A stretch of 64,000 bases of DNA, from NCBI GenBank assembly GCA_963759175.1, contig CAVWXP010000019.1:104918-168917 (forward strand), given 5' to 3'. Below, piece after piece: positions 19,266 to 28,369 of the stretch (positions within the stretch are counted from its first letter, which is position 1; the number at the start of each line of letters is the position of its first letter). The stretch is from SZUA-442 sp963759175 (lineage in GTDB: Bacteria > Actinomycetota > Acidimicrobiia > Spongiisociales > UBA5794). Made by a program: the position numbers and the translations under genes. Under the pieces are notes generated by a model. It worked only from the letters and a program-made list of their open reading frames with translations. It was not told the DNA's origin and searched no databases.

Positions 19266-19937
19266 TTGGTAGTCCAAGCCGGCGAAGGCACAGAAGACAT
19301 CATCTACGGGTCCGCGAGCGTGCCCGCGGGGCCGAAGACGTTCGGCGGCTACCTCGCACGCCCGGACGGTCAGGTCGAGTGGCCGACGGTGCTGGTCTTC
19401 GGACCGGAGTCCCGTCCGACCTCATCGATCAAGAACATCTGTCGGGTGCTCGCACGGCACGGGATCGCCGCCCTCGCCCCTGACCTCGAGGGCGACCCGG
19501 ATCGCGACCACCGCATCAGCAGGGCCATCGCGGCATTCATCGGGGCGCCGAACGGTGACTGGTCGAATGCCGAGTACGGGTACGGCGTCGTGGCGTTCGA
19601 GGATGGCCTCGCCACGGCCACGCGACTCGCCGCAGTGGACCCCCGCGTCGTGGCCGTCGCCTCCGTCGGGAGTGCGTTCGATGACCCCACCGTCGATGAC
19701 CTCGCTTCAGCCGACGTCCCCGGTCTGTTCATCGGCAGCCGTGGTGATGCGACCCTCGACATCGACGCCTCGTTGTCCGCCAGGGACAGGCTGCCCCAGA
19801 CGTCGTTCGTGGTGTACGGAGAGGGCGACGCCGGGTTCTGGAACGATGACGCCGACGGCTTCCGGGCCGACCGATTCGAGGATGTGGTGTCACGGTTGGT
19901 GACCTTCCTCGGTGATGCGCTCCCGGCGAGGCTCTGA
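19266..19937 (+). CDS. dienelactone-hydrolase-fold protein lacking catalytic residues
   Basis: 223 residues with the alpha/beta-hydrolase topology of the dienelactone hydrolase family (VLVFGPESRPTSSIKN, LARHGIAALAPDLEGD). The nucleophile elbow, normally GxCxG, reads VVAFEDG, with Glu112 at the Cys position. The usual GHGF histidine motif reads GDAGF, with Ala189 at the His position. Asp161 remains. The protein is therefore unlikely to be a classical hydrolase and may be a binding or scaffold protein. It starts with TTG after GGGAG, 30 bases after birA, and is followed by the epimerase gene two bases after its stop. Confidence 0.75.
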   Translation: MVVQAGEGTEDIIYGSASVPAGPKTFGGYLARPDGQVEWPTVLVFGPESRPTSSIKNICRVLARHGIAALAPDLEGDPDRDHRISRAIAAFIGAPNGDWSNAEYGYGVVAFEDGLATATRLAAVDPRVVAVASVGSAFDDPTVDDLASADVPGLFIGSRGDATLDIDASLSARDRLPQTSFVVYGEGDAGFWNDDADGFRADRFEDVVSRLVTFLGDALPARL

Positions 19938-19939
19938 CG

Positions 19940-20875
19940 ATGGCGCGTGCCGTCGTCACCGGCGGGGCCGGCTTCATCGGTTCGAACCTGGTCGACCGGT
20001 TGGTCGATGAGGGTTTCGAGGTCCTGGTGCTCGACGACCTCAGCTCGGGTTCCCTCGCCAATCTCAAGGACGCACGTGGGCGCGGCCATGTCACCGTGCA
20101 CCAGATCGATGTGGCGGACAACGACGTCGTCGCCCTCGTGCGCGACTATCGGCCATCGGTCGTGTTCCACCTCGCCGCCCAGATCGATGTCCGGCGGTCC
20201 GTCACCGATCCCGTCTTCGACGCACGGGTGAACGTCCTCGGTACCGTCAACATGCTCGAGGCGACCCATCACAGCGGGGCCGAGCGATTCGTGTTCGCTT
20301 CATCCGGCGGAGCCACCTTCGGTGACACCTTCAACATCCCGACCCCCGAGAGCCAGCCCAGGAAGCCTGCGTCGCCGTACGGCATCGCGAAGTACATCGT
20401 CGAGGAGTACTTCCGTTGGTACCACGACACCTACGGACTCGATTACATGTCCCTCGGGTTCGCCAACGTCTACGGACCCCGTCAGGACCCCCACGGCGAG
20501 GCCGGTGTGGTGTCGATCTTCATCGGGGATCTACTCGCTGGGCGGACGCCGACGATATTCGGCGACGGCGGACAGACCCGCGATTTCGTCTTCGTCGAGG
20601 ACGTCACCGATGCCATGTTCCGCGCCTCGAGGATCGGAGGGTCGCGGTACTGCAACATCGGTACCGGCGTCGAGACCTCGATCGCAAAGCTCTACGACAT
20701 CATCGTCGAGGCAACCGGGATCGACATCGCCCCGACGATGGCCACTGCCAGGCGGGGCGAGCAGTTGCGTTCGTGCCTCGATGCGAGCGCTGCGCGTGCC
20801 CACCTCGGCTGGGAGGCCTGGACGCCGCTCCACGAGGGCATCGCCGAGACCGTGTCCTGGTTCCGTTCGACGTAG
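19940..20875 (+). CDS. NAD-dependent epimerase/dehydratase (UDP-glucose 4-epimerase-like)
   Basis: An extended short-chain dehydrogenase of 311 residues acting on nucleotide sugars in the cytoplasm. The Rossmann motif GGAGFIGSNLVD is at the N-terminus. The catalytic region is FASSGGATFG with YGIAK giving Tyr and Lys. FANVYGPRQDP and FGDGGQTRDFV are typical of GalE/RmlB-like sugar-nucleotide enzymes of the actinomycete type. The Tyr often seen in SSGGAVYG is Phe here. It probably supplies an epimerised UDP-sugar for surface glycans. It is immediately coupled to the preceding hydrolase-like gene. Confidence 0.9.
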   Translation: MARAVVTGGAGFIGSNLVDRLVDEGFEVLVLDDLSSGSLANLKDARGRGHVTVHQIDVADNDVVALVRDYRPSVVFHLAAQIDVRRSVTDPVFDARVNVLGTVNMLEATHHSGAERFVFASSGGATFGDTFNIPTPESQPRKPASPYGIAKYIVEEYFRWYHDTYGLDYMSLGFANVYGPRQDPHGEAGVVSIFIGDLLAGRTPTIFGDGGQTRDFVFVEDVTDAMFRASRIGGSRYCNIGTGVETSIAKLYDIIVEATGIDIAPTMATARRGEQLRSCLDASAARAHLGWEAWTPLHEGIAETVSWFRST

Positions 20876-20887
20876 GTCGCCGGATCG

Positions 20888-21766
20888 TCACAGCTCGTCG
20901 ATGTGGCGCGGCCAATCGTCCTTCAGCAATCGCGACAACGACCTGTCGGCGAGGATGCGTCCCTGCGTCTGGCAACCGGGGCAGTAGTTGGTCTCCCGAC
21001 CTCCCGACACGATGCGTTGGACTCGAGCCGCGCACACGGGACAAGGCTGACCGAACTTGCCGTGCACGGCCATCCCCGGGTGGAACGCCGTGACCTTCGT
21101 CGGGAAGTCGTCGCCGGTCTCGTCGATCCGTACCGCGGTCCACGTGGCGAGCACGTCACGGGATGCGGCGTGGAGGCGTGCCAGCTCGTCCGCCGACAGG
21201 TTCGTGTTCAACTGCGTCGGTGACAGGCGTGCCTCGTGGAGGATCTCGTCGGCGAACGCGCCCCCGACCCCCGACAGGTGCCTTGCATCGGTGAGTGCGC
21301 GCTTGAGCGTGTGGCGACCGGCGAGCAGGGCTTCGGTGAATGCCTCGAGCGTCGCGTCTGCGATCTCGATGCCTCCCGGATCGACGGCGTCGAGGCCCGT
21401 CGTGGTCACGACGGACAGCGAGGCGCGACGTTTCGTCCCCGCTTCGGTGAGGACCAGGGATCCCGACGTGAAGTCGAAGGAGGCGAGACCTCCGCGTTTG
21501 GGGATGGCCTTGGCGGTCTCGTGCCACGCGAATCGCCCGGCCACCATGAGGTGGATGACCAGGTGCAGGTCCCGTTCGAGGTCGATCGAGATCCGCTTCC
21601 CGATGCGGTGGACACCGACCACCCGCCGTCCCGCAGTGTCCTCGATCGGCGGGTCGTAGGTCCGCAGGAGCGAGAACGATGCGATGCGAGTCGCCTCGAG
21701 TGTCGCATCGACGATCCTCGGGCGCAGGGCGTGGAGGTACGCCTCGATCTCCGGGAGCTCAGGCAT
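20888..21766 (-). CDS. formamidopyrimidine-DNA glycosylase family protein (Fpg/Nei-like)
   Basis: A 292-residue base-excision repair protein. It begins MPELPEIE, giving the catalytic Pro2 and Glu3 after Met removal. GKRISIDL contains the beta-elimination Lys, and a C-terminal zinc finger has CPVC and CPGC followed by QTQGR. The helix-two-turn-helix segment, usually G(L/I)GN-I-YADE, reads GVGGAFADE, so the conserved DNA-contacting Asn is Gly. The lesion range may differ from standard MutM. It lies ten bases after cofE on the same strand; linkage to F420 genes is positional only. Confidence 0.88.
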   Translation of the reverse strand: MPELPEIEAYLHALRPRIVDATLEATRIASFSLLRTYDPPIEDTAGRRVVGVHRIGKRISIDLERDLHLVIHLMVAGRFAWHETAKAIPKRGGLASFDFTSGSLVLTEAGTKRRASLSVVTTTGLDAVDPGGIEIADATLEAFTEALLAGRHTLKRALTDARHLSGVGGAFADEILHEARLSPTQLNTNLSADELARLHAASRDVLATWTAVRIDETGDDFPTKVTAFHPGMAVHGKFGQPCPVCAARVQRIVSGGRETNYCPGCQTQGRILADRSLSRLLKDDWPRHIDEL

Positions 21767-21775
21767 CGACGAGCC

Positions 21776-22471
21776 TCATCGGAACAGATCCTCCGCGGCC
21801 GGCCGCACCATGTCGATGGCACGTCCGTCGCCGGCGAGGTCCAGCCCGCGGATGATCGCGGCAGGGATGCCCGATGCCTTGCCCATCACGAGGTCCGCAG
21901 CGGCAGCGATCTCGTCGACGACGGCCACCTCCGTGACGTGCAGCTCGTTGCCGTGGGTGTCGAACGAACCGCGATGGTCCACGATCGCCTGGAGGCCGCT
22001 CACGCCGATCGCGACGTCGACGAGACCGCGCCGCCACGGCCGTCCGAACGTGTCGGTGATCACGACGCCGACGGTCGCACCGGTGGCGCGCTCGATGAGG
22101 ACGCGGAGGCGGTGGGCCGAACGATCCGGGTCGATGGGCAGCAACAGGGCATGGCCAGCGGCGACGTTGGACCGGTCGACGGCGGCGTTTGCACACACGA
22201 ATCCGTGGCGGGTCTGGGCGATCACCAGGTCACCCCTCCGACGGACGATGCGCATGGACTCGTCCTCGACGAGACGTCGGTAGGTCGCTTCGTCGGCCAC
22301 CTCGACGATGCGCCCCTCCTGCTTGGACACCACCTTGTGGGTGACGACGACGACATCACGGTCCTCGATACCGATGTCGCGGCGTGCCGCCGAGACGATG
22401 AGGGCGGCGAGGTCATCGCCTGGAGCAACTTCGGGGATGCCCTCGAGCGGCACGATGCGGATGCCGGTCAT
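21776..22471 (-). CDS. cofE: coenzyme F420:L-glutamate ligase
   Basis: CofE adds L-glutamates to F420-0 using GTP, making the polyglutamate tail of F420. The protein has about 231 residues and is the single-domain form: the C-terminal nitroreductase-like domain of mycobacterial FbiB is absent, so another protein must make the final FMN-dependent reduction if dehydro-F420-0 is the intermediate here. Conserved stretches include VVTHKVVSKQEG, ITDTFGRPWRRG and GKASGIPAA. An upstream frame is open, but ATG 22471 gives MTGIRIVPL, follows GAGGCGGG, and lies 13 bases after the cofD stop, indicating a cofD-cofE operon. Confidence 0.93.
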   Translation of the reverse strand: MTGIRIVPLEGIPEVAPGDDLAALIVSAARRDIGIEDRDVVVVTHKVVSKQEGRIVEVADEATYRRLVEDESMRIVRRRGDLVIAQTRHGFVCANAAVDRSNVAAGHALLLPIDPDRSAHRLRVLIERATGATVGVVITDTFGRPWRRGLVDVAIGVSGLQAIVDHRGSFDTHGNELHVTEVAVVDEIAAAADLVMGKASGIPAAIIRGLDLAGDGRAIDMVRPAAEDLFR

Positions 22472-22484
22472 CGTGGTTCCCGCC

Positions 22485-23411
22485 TCATCGTCGCCCCCAT
22501 GACACGACGGCATCGGCGCAGGCCCGGCCGCCATCGGGACCGGTGAGCAACGTGTCGACGGCTTCGATGGCGATACCGGTGGCGCCCGCCAGCGATCGGT
22601 CTGCGCGGTCGGCCGTGTCGACGAAGAGGCATTGCATCAGCCCCGCATAGGCCTCGATGACACCTTTGGTACCGGGAGGCAGACCGAGGCCGGTCATCAC
22701 CCGGTCGGCGGGACCCTTGACCGGCTTGCCGCCGAAGAGCGGGCTGATGGCGACGGTACGCGGATGCTCCCGCACCGCCTCGGCGATCGCATCGACCGCG
22801 AGGATCGGCCAGATCGACAGGGGTGGGTTCGACGGTGCAATGACGAGGGTGTCCGCTTCGTCGATGGCGGCGATGACGCCGGGAGCGGCATGCGCGGATG
22901 TCGCACCCCGATACTCCAGCGCATCGATCTCCACGTCATGGGAACGGTCGACGAAGTACTCCTGGAAGGGGATCCACTCGCCGGTGCCCGTCGCCCGGAG
23001 CCAGGTCCGCACCGGGTCGTTCGACGCAGGCAGGATCGCCACGTCGTCTATGGCGAGCGACATCCGGGCTGTGTCGAGGGTCTCGCTGAGGGTGTGGCCC
23101 GCTGCGAGCAGAGTGGTCCGGGCGAGACACGATCCGAAGTCCCGGTCGCCGAGTCGGAAGCGGGTGTCGATGCCGTGGCGGTCGAGCTCGTCCATGATCG
23201 TGAAGGTGTCCCCGGCCCGACCCCAGCCATGCGGACCCACGTCGTCGGCGAGCGTGTGGAGCACCGTATCGGGGTCGGCAGCCACGTGAACGCCGTATCG
23301 TTCGGTATCGTCGCCCACGTTGACGACGACGGTCAACAGGCCAGGGTCGACCACGGTGCGAAGCGCACGTGCCATTCTGGCTCCGCCGACCCCACCAGCG
23401 AGCAGCGTCAC
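22485..23411 (-). CDS. cofD: 2-phospho-L-lactate transferase (F420 biosynthesis)
   Basis: CofD joins the deazaflavin FO to a guanylated phospholactate or phosphoenolpyruvate, giving F420-0 or dehydro-F420-0. The N-terminus VTLLAGGVGGARMARAL is diagnostic and fixes the start at GTG 23411 although the frame is open further upstream. NVGDDTERYGVHVAADPDTV, GDRDFGSCLARTTLL and APSNPPLSIWPIL match conserved family blocks. Length is about 308 residues. It is divergent from the glycosyltransferase-like gene at 23457, leaving about 45 bases for both promoters. Confidence 0.93.
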   Translation of the reverse strand: MTLLAGGVGGARMARALRTVVDPGLLTVVVNVGDDTERYGVHVAADPDTVLHTLADDVGPHGWGRAGDTFTIMDELDRHGIDTRFRLGDRDFGSCLARTTLLAAGHTLSETLDTARMSLAIDDVAILPASNDPVRTWLRATGTGEWIPFQEYFVDRSHDVEIDALEYRGATSAHAAPGVIAAIDEADTLVIAPSNPPLSIWPILAVDAIAEAVREHPRTVAISPLFGGKPVKGPADRVMTGLGLPPGTKGVIEAYAGLMQCLFVDTADRADRSLAGATGIAIEAVDTLLTGPDGGRACADAVVSWGRR

Positions 23412-23456
23412 CCGGTGATTGCCGTAGGGCAGGTTCGACTCCAGAATGCACCTCAC

Positions 23457-26231
23457 ATGTCCATGACCCCCACACGGCATGCCACCGTGGCGACGATCGT
23501 GGTCGCTGACGGTACCGGCGGCCTCGACGACACCGTGTCGGCCGTAGGTTCGCAAGTGTACGAGGCGTCCTCGGGGCTCGTCGTCGCCGGCCGGGTGCCC
23601 GGTTCGGCCGATGGGGACCTCCCGAGCCTCGCCGAAGCCCTCGACGGTATCGAGCCGTCCGCCCAGTACGTCTGGGTACTCCGGGAGGGTGCTTCACCGA
23701 AGCCAGACGCCCTCGGGGCCCTGGTGCGCGACGCCGACCGCACGGATGCGGGTATCGCAGGGTCGAAGATCGTGACCGCCGACGAAGCCCTGGTGTCCGT
23801 CGGTCTCGTGACCGACGTGTTCGGGGTCCCGTACACCGGCCTCGATCCCTCCGAGCGTGACCAGGGCCAATACGACGTCGTACGTGACGTCGCCGCCGTC
23901 GCCGGGGTGTCCCTGCTGATACGACGAGACCTGCTCCGAGGTCTCGGAGGTGTGGACGCAGAGATGGCGCCCCTCGCAGCCGCGGTCGATCTGGCCCAGC
24001 GGGCCCGCTTGAAGGGAGCACGCGTCATCATCTCGCCGGCTTCAGAGGTCCGCTTCGACGATTCCGAGCCCGGCCCGAATGCATGGAGGGAACAGGCCTC
24101 GCGGACCCGTGCCTATCTGAAGGTCTACGGTCCCCTCACCGTGGCGTGGGTCCTGCCCCTGGACGTGATCATCTCGATGGTCCAGGCGGTCGTCTCGCTG
24201 TTCTTCGGTCGGTGGCTCGTCTGGGATGCCATCCGGGCGTGGGGTTGGAACATCGCTCGAGTGCCTTCGACCCTTGGCCTTCGGCGCGAGGCCCGGAGGG
24301 GCAGGGTCGTGGGGGATGCCGAGATATTCCGCTTCCAGCGGCGCGGCAGCGTCGTGCTGTCACACCTGGCGACTCGCTCGATGGAGGGCATCCGCCGACG
24401 GCTGCCCGGTGATGACACCTTGTCGGTTGAGTCGATCGGTCGCGATGTGCGGCAGCCAGCATTCGTGATCGGCATCCTCGCCATCGGGTTCGTGCTGCTC
24501 TCGGCGCGACAGTTGTGGTCCGACGGCCTTCCCGCCGTCGGCTACACCATGCCGTTCCCGGCGTCGGGTTGGGATGCGCTCGCCGGGTATGCCGGCGGAT
24601 GGAATCCGGCCGGCCTGGGAAGCGCTGAGCTCATCCGTCCACTCGTGGCCCTGGCGGGCCTTGCCAAGCTCGTGACCTTCAACGCCGCCCACGTGTCCGA
24701 GTACCTGGTCGGCGCGGGTGCGCTCCTGCTCGGCGTGTGGGGCGTGACGAGGTTGTTGCGCACATGGTCGATTCGAGCGGCTCCCGGGCTGATCGCCGGC
24801 ATCGTGTACGTCGCCGGGCCCACGGCGCAGGGAATCGGGGGGAATACCCACATCGGCTATCTGGTGGGTCTCGGGATCCTGCCATGGGCGCTCCGGATGT
24901 GCCTCGCACCGTTGCGTGGCGGTCTGCGGCCCGCAGCGGGACGTATCGCGGGAGCCGTCGTCGTGTTCGGCATGTTGGGAGCGGTTGCACCCCTGCTGCT
25001 CATCGTTCCCGTGCCGGCGCTCATGGTGTATGCCGCGGTCCGGTTCTCGGATCCGACGGCATGGCGGTCCGTCGTGCTCGCGTTGGCAGGGACCGCCGGT
25101 GGTGGTCTTCTGCTCAGTCCCTGGATATGGGGCATCAGCTTCGAGGCGATCGCACGTGAGGGATACGCCTTCTGGAACGTGTCGTCGGTGCTGGCCGTCG
25201 CCGGTGCCCTGGTCGCCGTCGCCGCTGTCCTCGGTGCCGAGCGGCGTCTGGGTCTCGTTGCGGGGTGGGGTTCCCTCCTGGCAGCGTTCGGGTTCCTCCT
25301 CTCGCGGTCGGGGTCCTTCGGCCTCGGCATCGAGACCGAGTCTGCAGCCCTCGCCGTGACGGGGCTCGGCCTCGCCGTGGTCGTCGGGGTGGTCGCCGAC
25401 ACCGTCGCGGGCGAGGGCGTCGTGCGTTGGCGTCGGTTCATCGTCGGGCTCGGCGCCGTGGGGGTGGTGCTCCTCGTCGTGTCGGCGTCCGTGATCGTGC
25501 TCGGCGGTCGCATCGGGTTGCCGGGCGACCGATACCGGGACATCTTGTCGTTCACCATGGCCAACGAGGGTGAGGCCGAGCGAAGTCGTGTGCTGTTGGT
25601 CGGTCCTCCGGGTTTGATGCCTGGGGACAGCCGCTCGCTCGAGGGTGGTTCGTACCGCGTGGTGTCTGCTCCGGTGCCCGACCTCGGCGAGCCCCGCTTG
25701 TCGGAACCCGGTCCGCTCGACGAAGCGCTCGAGGACACCCTCGCGGTGATCGTGAACGGTGAGACGCGACGTGCTGGCGGCGAGCTCGCATCGTTCGGGA
25801 TCCGGTGGATCGTCATCCTCGGTGACAGCGAGGGAGCCGATGCCGACGCCGAGAGCCTGGCATGGCGTCAGGTGTTCGCCGGGCAACTCGATCTTCTCCC
25901 CCTGAGCGCCGGTGTCTCAGAAGCAGTGTTCGTCTCGGACATCGATCCCGTCGGTCGAGCACTCACGTCGACGGCCGCCTCGTGGCCGCGGGTGGGATGG
26001 TCCTACGTCGGTGAGCCCGAGCCCGGCAAGCGCGTGTTCGTGGCCGAGAACCCCGATCCCGGATTCGGCCCCGGCGTATGGCGCGATACGGCCTCGGCGA
26101 ACGAGGTCTCGGCCGAATCGGGACGCGTCGAGTACGAGGCCGACGGGGGATCGCGCGTCCAGGCGATCGCCGCGTTGCTCGCCGTCACGGCTTTGGTCGC
26201 CGTGACCATCTGGGGGAGGCGTGCATCGTGA
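23457..26231 (+). CDS. large membrane protein with degenerate GT2 domain
   Basis: A 924-residue protein of a type often found next to DUF5719 genes in actinomycetes. Residues ~1-220 look like a family 2 glycosyltransferase fold, but the segment that usually carries a HDD/DxD metal motif reads VWVLREGASPKPDAL, so catalysis by that domain is doubtful. Many hydrophobic helices follow (about 225-260, 335-360, then a cluster from ~370 to ~690), then a soluble C-terminal domain and a final helix near 900. Its role is probably in envelope assembly (inference). The upstream open frame is a shadow. ATG 23457, or 23463, is the start. The stop overlaps the next gene's GTG. Confidence 0.82.
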   Translation: MSMTPTRHATVATIVVADGTGGLDDTVSAVGSQVYEASSGLVVAGRVPGSADGDLPSLAEALDGIEPSAQYVWVLREGASPKPDALGALVRDADRTDAGIAGSKIVTADEALVSVGLVTDVFGVPYTGLDPSERDQGQYDVVRDVAAVAGVSLLIRRDLLRGLGGVDAEMAPLAAAVDLAQRARLKGARVIISPASEVRFDDSEPGPNAWREQASRTRAYLKVYGPLTVAWVLPLDVIISMVQAVVSLFFGRWLVWDAIRAWGWNIARVPSTLGLRREARRGRVVGDAEIFRFQRRGSVVLSHLATRSMEGIRRRLPGDDTLSVESIGRDVRQPAFVIGILAIGFVLLSARQLWSDGLPAVGYTMPFPASGWDALAGYAGGWNPAGLGSAELIRPLVALAGLAKLVTFNAAHVSEYLVGAGALLLGVWGVTRLLRTWSIRAAPGLIAGIVYVAGPTAQGIGGNTHIGYLVGLGILPWALRMCLAPLRGGLRPAAGRIAGAVVVFGMLGAVAPLLLIVPVPALMVYAAVRFSDPTAWRSVVLALAGTAGGGLLLSPWIWGISFEAIAREGYAFWNVSSVLAVAGALVAVAAVLGAERRLGLVAGWGSLLAAFGFLLSRSGSFGLGIETESAALAVTGLGLAVVVGVVADTVAGEGVVRWRRFIVGLGAVGVVLLVVSASVIVLGGRIGLPGDRYRDILSFTMANEGEAERSRVLLVGPPGLMPGDSRSLEGGSYRVVSAPVPDLGEPRLSEPGPLDEALEDTLAVIVNGETRRAGGELASFGIRWIVILGDSEGADADAESLAWRQVFAGQLDLLPLSAGVSEAVFVSDIDPVGRALTSTAASWPRVGWSYVGEPEPGKRVFVAENPDPGFGPGVWRDTASANEVSAESGRVEYEADGGSRVQAIAALLAVTALVAVTIWGRRAS

Positions 26232-27664
26232 GGAGATTGATCCTGCTCGTGGCTGCGGGGGTGCTCGGTGTCGTCGGCTTGGTCCAGGTCGCCGCCGAGC
26301 CTGCTCCGGCTCCCGACTTCGGTGCGGGTGACATCGTCGACTCCGGTGGCGAGGCGACCGCCTCGCCGAGCGCGTGGTACTGCCCGTGGGTCGCTGCCGG
26401 CGACATCGTCGATTCGGACGTCATCGTCGTCACGGAGCCTGATGTCACGATCGACCTGACGCTGCTGCATCCGATCGCCAACGAGGATCCGGGAACCGCG
26501 GCGTTCGATCTCGTCGGGCCCGGGGGCACGGCGATCTCGACCGGGACTGTGCTGCGGGTGGGCGAGTCGCCGGCCATCGTCGAGATATCCGATGGGCCGG
26601 CGTCGGCGTCGTCGATGCAGTACGCCGATGCCTTCATCGCCGCCGATCAGTGCGTGAGATCCGTCCCCAAGATCTGGTACCTCGCCGGAGGCTCGACGAA
26701 GACGGGCACGGTCACGCAACTGCGCTTGTTCAACCCCTTTGCGGACAACGCGGAGGTGACGGTGACGGCGTACTCGGAGTTCGGCGTGGACATCGTCGGT
26801 GAACTCGACGGACTCGACGTCGCCGGTCGATCGTGGACCACGATCGACCTCGAACCGTATCTGCCGTTCCGCGATGAGCTGGCGTTCACGGTCTCGGCGA
26901 ACCAGGGCCTCGTCATCCCTGCGCTCATCAGGTCGGACGACCGAGGCGAGGGGATGTGGCCCGGTACCGGCCCCGCCGAGACCTGGGACTTCCCTGTCGT
27001 CGCCGGTGGCGGACTCGAGCCGTTCATCGCGGTCATGTCGGCTGGCGATGACGACATCGTGGTGAGCGTCGATGTGCTCACCACCGATGGCGCAGTGCGC
27101 AACGCCAGGGAGGTGACACTCGAGAGCTCCGTGCCGGCCCTCATTCCCTTGGCTGACCTCGCCGCACCGCCGTTCGGTGTGCGGATCCGTGCGACCGATC
27201 CGATCGCCGCGGTCGCCATCGCCCTCCAGCCGACCGACGACCTCGAGGGCGGCGAGGGCACCATCGGGGAGGAGGGCACCACGACGACGATCGACGACAC
27301 GACATCCACGACGGAGGTCACGGAGGAGACCTTCATCAGCGGACTCGCCGGCACGGTCGGTTCCTCCCGTCCGGCTTCGGAGTGGATCGTCCCCCTCGAC
27401 ACGATTCCCGGTTCAGCGACCACGATGTGGATCATGAACACCGGGACGGAGCCCGCCAGCGTCACGTACGTCGCCCTGGGCGAGGTCGAGTATGTCGAGA
27501 CGAACACGGTGACCGTGCCTGCCGAGTCCGTGCTCGGCGTACCCATCGACGTGGGCATCGGCAACTACGGATACCGCCTCTCGGCTGATCGGCCCGTGTC
27601 CGTGGCTTGGGAGATCACGGGGGATCGGGGCGTCGCCCTCGTCGCAGGAATCGCTTCGGAGTGA
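26228..27664 (+). CDS. DUF5719-type secreted protein
   Basis: 478 residues with an N-terminal signal or anchor helix (MRRLILLVAAGVLGVVG), then repeated all-beta segments. Two stretches (SAWYCPWVAAGD, WYLAGGSTKTGTVTQLRL and later WIVPLDTIPGSATTMWIMN) carry the Trp-rich beginning and 'nn-G-tvrLFNP' type motif of DUF5719. A Thr/Glu-rich linker separates the last domain. The function is unknown; it is secreted or membrane-tethered outside the cell. GTG 26228 overlaps the previous stop by four bases, so it is co-translated with the large membrane protein. Confidence 0.8.
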   Translation: MRRLILLVAAGVLGVVGLVQVAAEPAPAPDFGAGDIVDSGGEATASPSAWYCPWVAAGDIVDSDVIVVTEPDVTIDLTLLHPIANEDPGTAAFDLVGPGGTAISTGTVLRVGESPAIVEISDGPASASSMQYADAFIAADQCVRSVPKIWYLAGGSTKTGTVTQLRLFNPFADNAEVTVTAYSEFGVDIVGELDGLDVAGRSWTTIDLEPYLPFRDELAFTVSANQGLVIPALIRSDDRGEGMWPGTGPAETWDFPVVAGGGLEPFIAVMSAGDDDIVVSVDVLTTDGAVRNAREVTLESSVPALIPLADLAAPPFGVRIRATDPIAAVAIALQPTDDLEGGEGTIGEEGTTTTIDDTTSTTEVTEETFISGLAGTVGSSRPASEWIVPLDTIPGSATTMWIMNTGTEPASVTYVALGEVEYVETNTVTVPAESVLGVPIDVGIGNYGYRLSADRPVSVAWEITGDRGVALVAGIASE

Positions 27665-28053
27665 GCGACGTCGCGGTTCGCCTGCTCGTCGTGGCCGTGA
27701 TCGTGCTGGTGGCCCTCGCCGTCGCCTTCGCCATCGGACGCGTCATGCGACCTCCCCATCCGGCCGTCCTGGTCGGCGATGTCGGTGATCGGCCCGGTGT
27801 GGTCGTGTTCACGGCGACGACGTGTTCGACCTGCAAGGCGGCCATCGCCCACCTCGAGGATCTCGGCGTCCCCTTCCGGGAGGTGACCGATGAGCTCGAG
27901 CAGCACCAGTTCGATGCGTGGGGGGTCGTCGCGGTACCGGTGACGGTGGTCGTGGCGGCCGACGACACCGTGGTCGCGACCTTCTCCGGTGTGCCGAGGG
28001 CCCGGGCCCTGACCGCCGCGGTTCGCAAGGCAGGGATACCCCTGGGGTCCTGA
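27661..28053 (+). CDS. membrane-anchored thioredoxin-like protein
   Basis: 130 residues: one N-terminal membrane helix (about 5-27), then a compact thioredoxin/glutaredoxin fold with active site TTCSTCKA and a cis-Pro in VVAVPVTVV. It probably acts on cysteines on the outer membrane face, possibly those in the DUF5719 protein or its partner. GTG 27661 overlaps the DUF5719 stop by four bases. The three coupled genes 23457-28053 form one unit. Confidence 0.82.
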   Translation: MSDVAVRLLVVAVIVLVALAVAFAIGRVMRPPHPAVLVGDVGDRPGVVVFTATTCSTCKAAIAHLEDLGVPFREVTDELEQHQFDAWGVVAVPVTVVVAADDTVVATFSGVPRARALTAAVRKAGIPLGS

Positions 28054-28145
28054 GTCGCAGGCCGACGCCTTCGCAGCGTGGTCGGCACCGGTGGCATCGG
28101 CAAATGCTTGGCTCCGCTCCCCGACGCCCCTACCTTTCGCCAACG

Positions 28146-28367
28146 ATGATTGCCCCCTGCGTCCGGTGCTCCCACGGAGCGACCAGCCTCCTCACCTACG
28201 ACCACGCCGGAGCCGAGGTCTACCTCGACGATGCGCGCGGCGATGAGGAGTCGTACGAGGGGATGAGGCTGTGTGCGCTCCATGCAGGCAGGTTCACGCC
28301 GCCGCAGGGTTGGTCGCTCATCGATCGGCGGCGCATGCCGCCCGCGTTCTTCGTGGGGGAGGGCTGA
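28146..28367 (+). CDS. DUF3499 family protein
   Basis: A 73-residue protein of the actinomycete DUF3499 family (M. tuberculosis Rv3258c relative), usually found by manB and fbiA/whiB2. Two Cys near the N-terminus (CVRCSHG) and a Cys-x-x-His pair (LCALHAGR) suggest a zinc site. TPPQGWSLID is typical of the family. ATG 28146 is chosen by alignment; the open frame upstream is not coding. The next gene starts two bases after its stop. The function is unknown. Confidence 0.85.
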   Translation: MIAPCVRCSHGATSLLTYDHAGAEVYLDDARGDEESYEGMRLCALHAGRFTPPQGWSLIDRRRMPPAFFVGEG

Positions 28368-28369
28368 CG

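Noticed and set aside
22632..23456. N-terminal extension of the large GT2-like membrane protein
   Set aside because: The extension is antisense to cofD and lacks any domain; ATG 23457 gives a sensible start and a proper intergenic gap.
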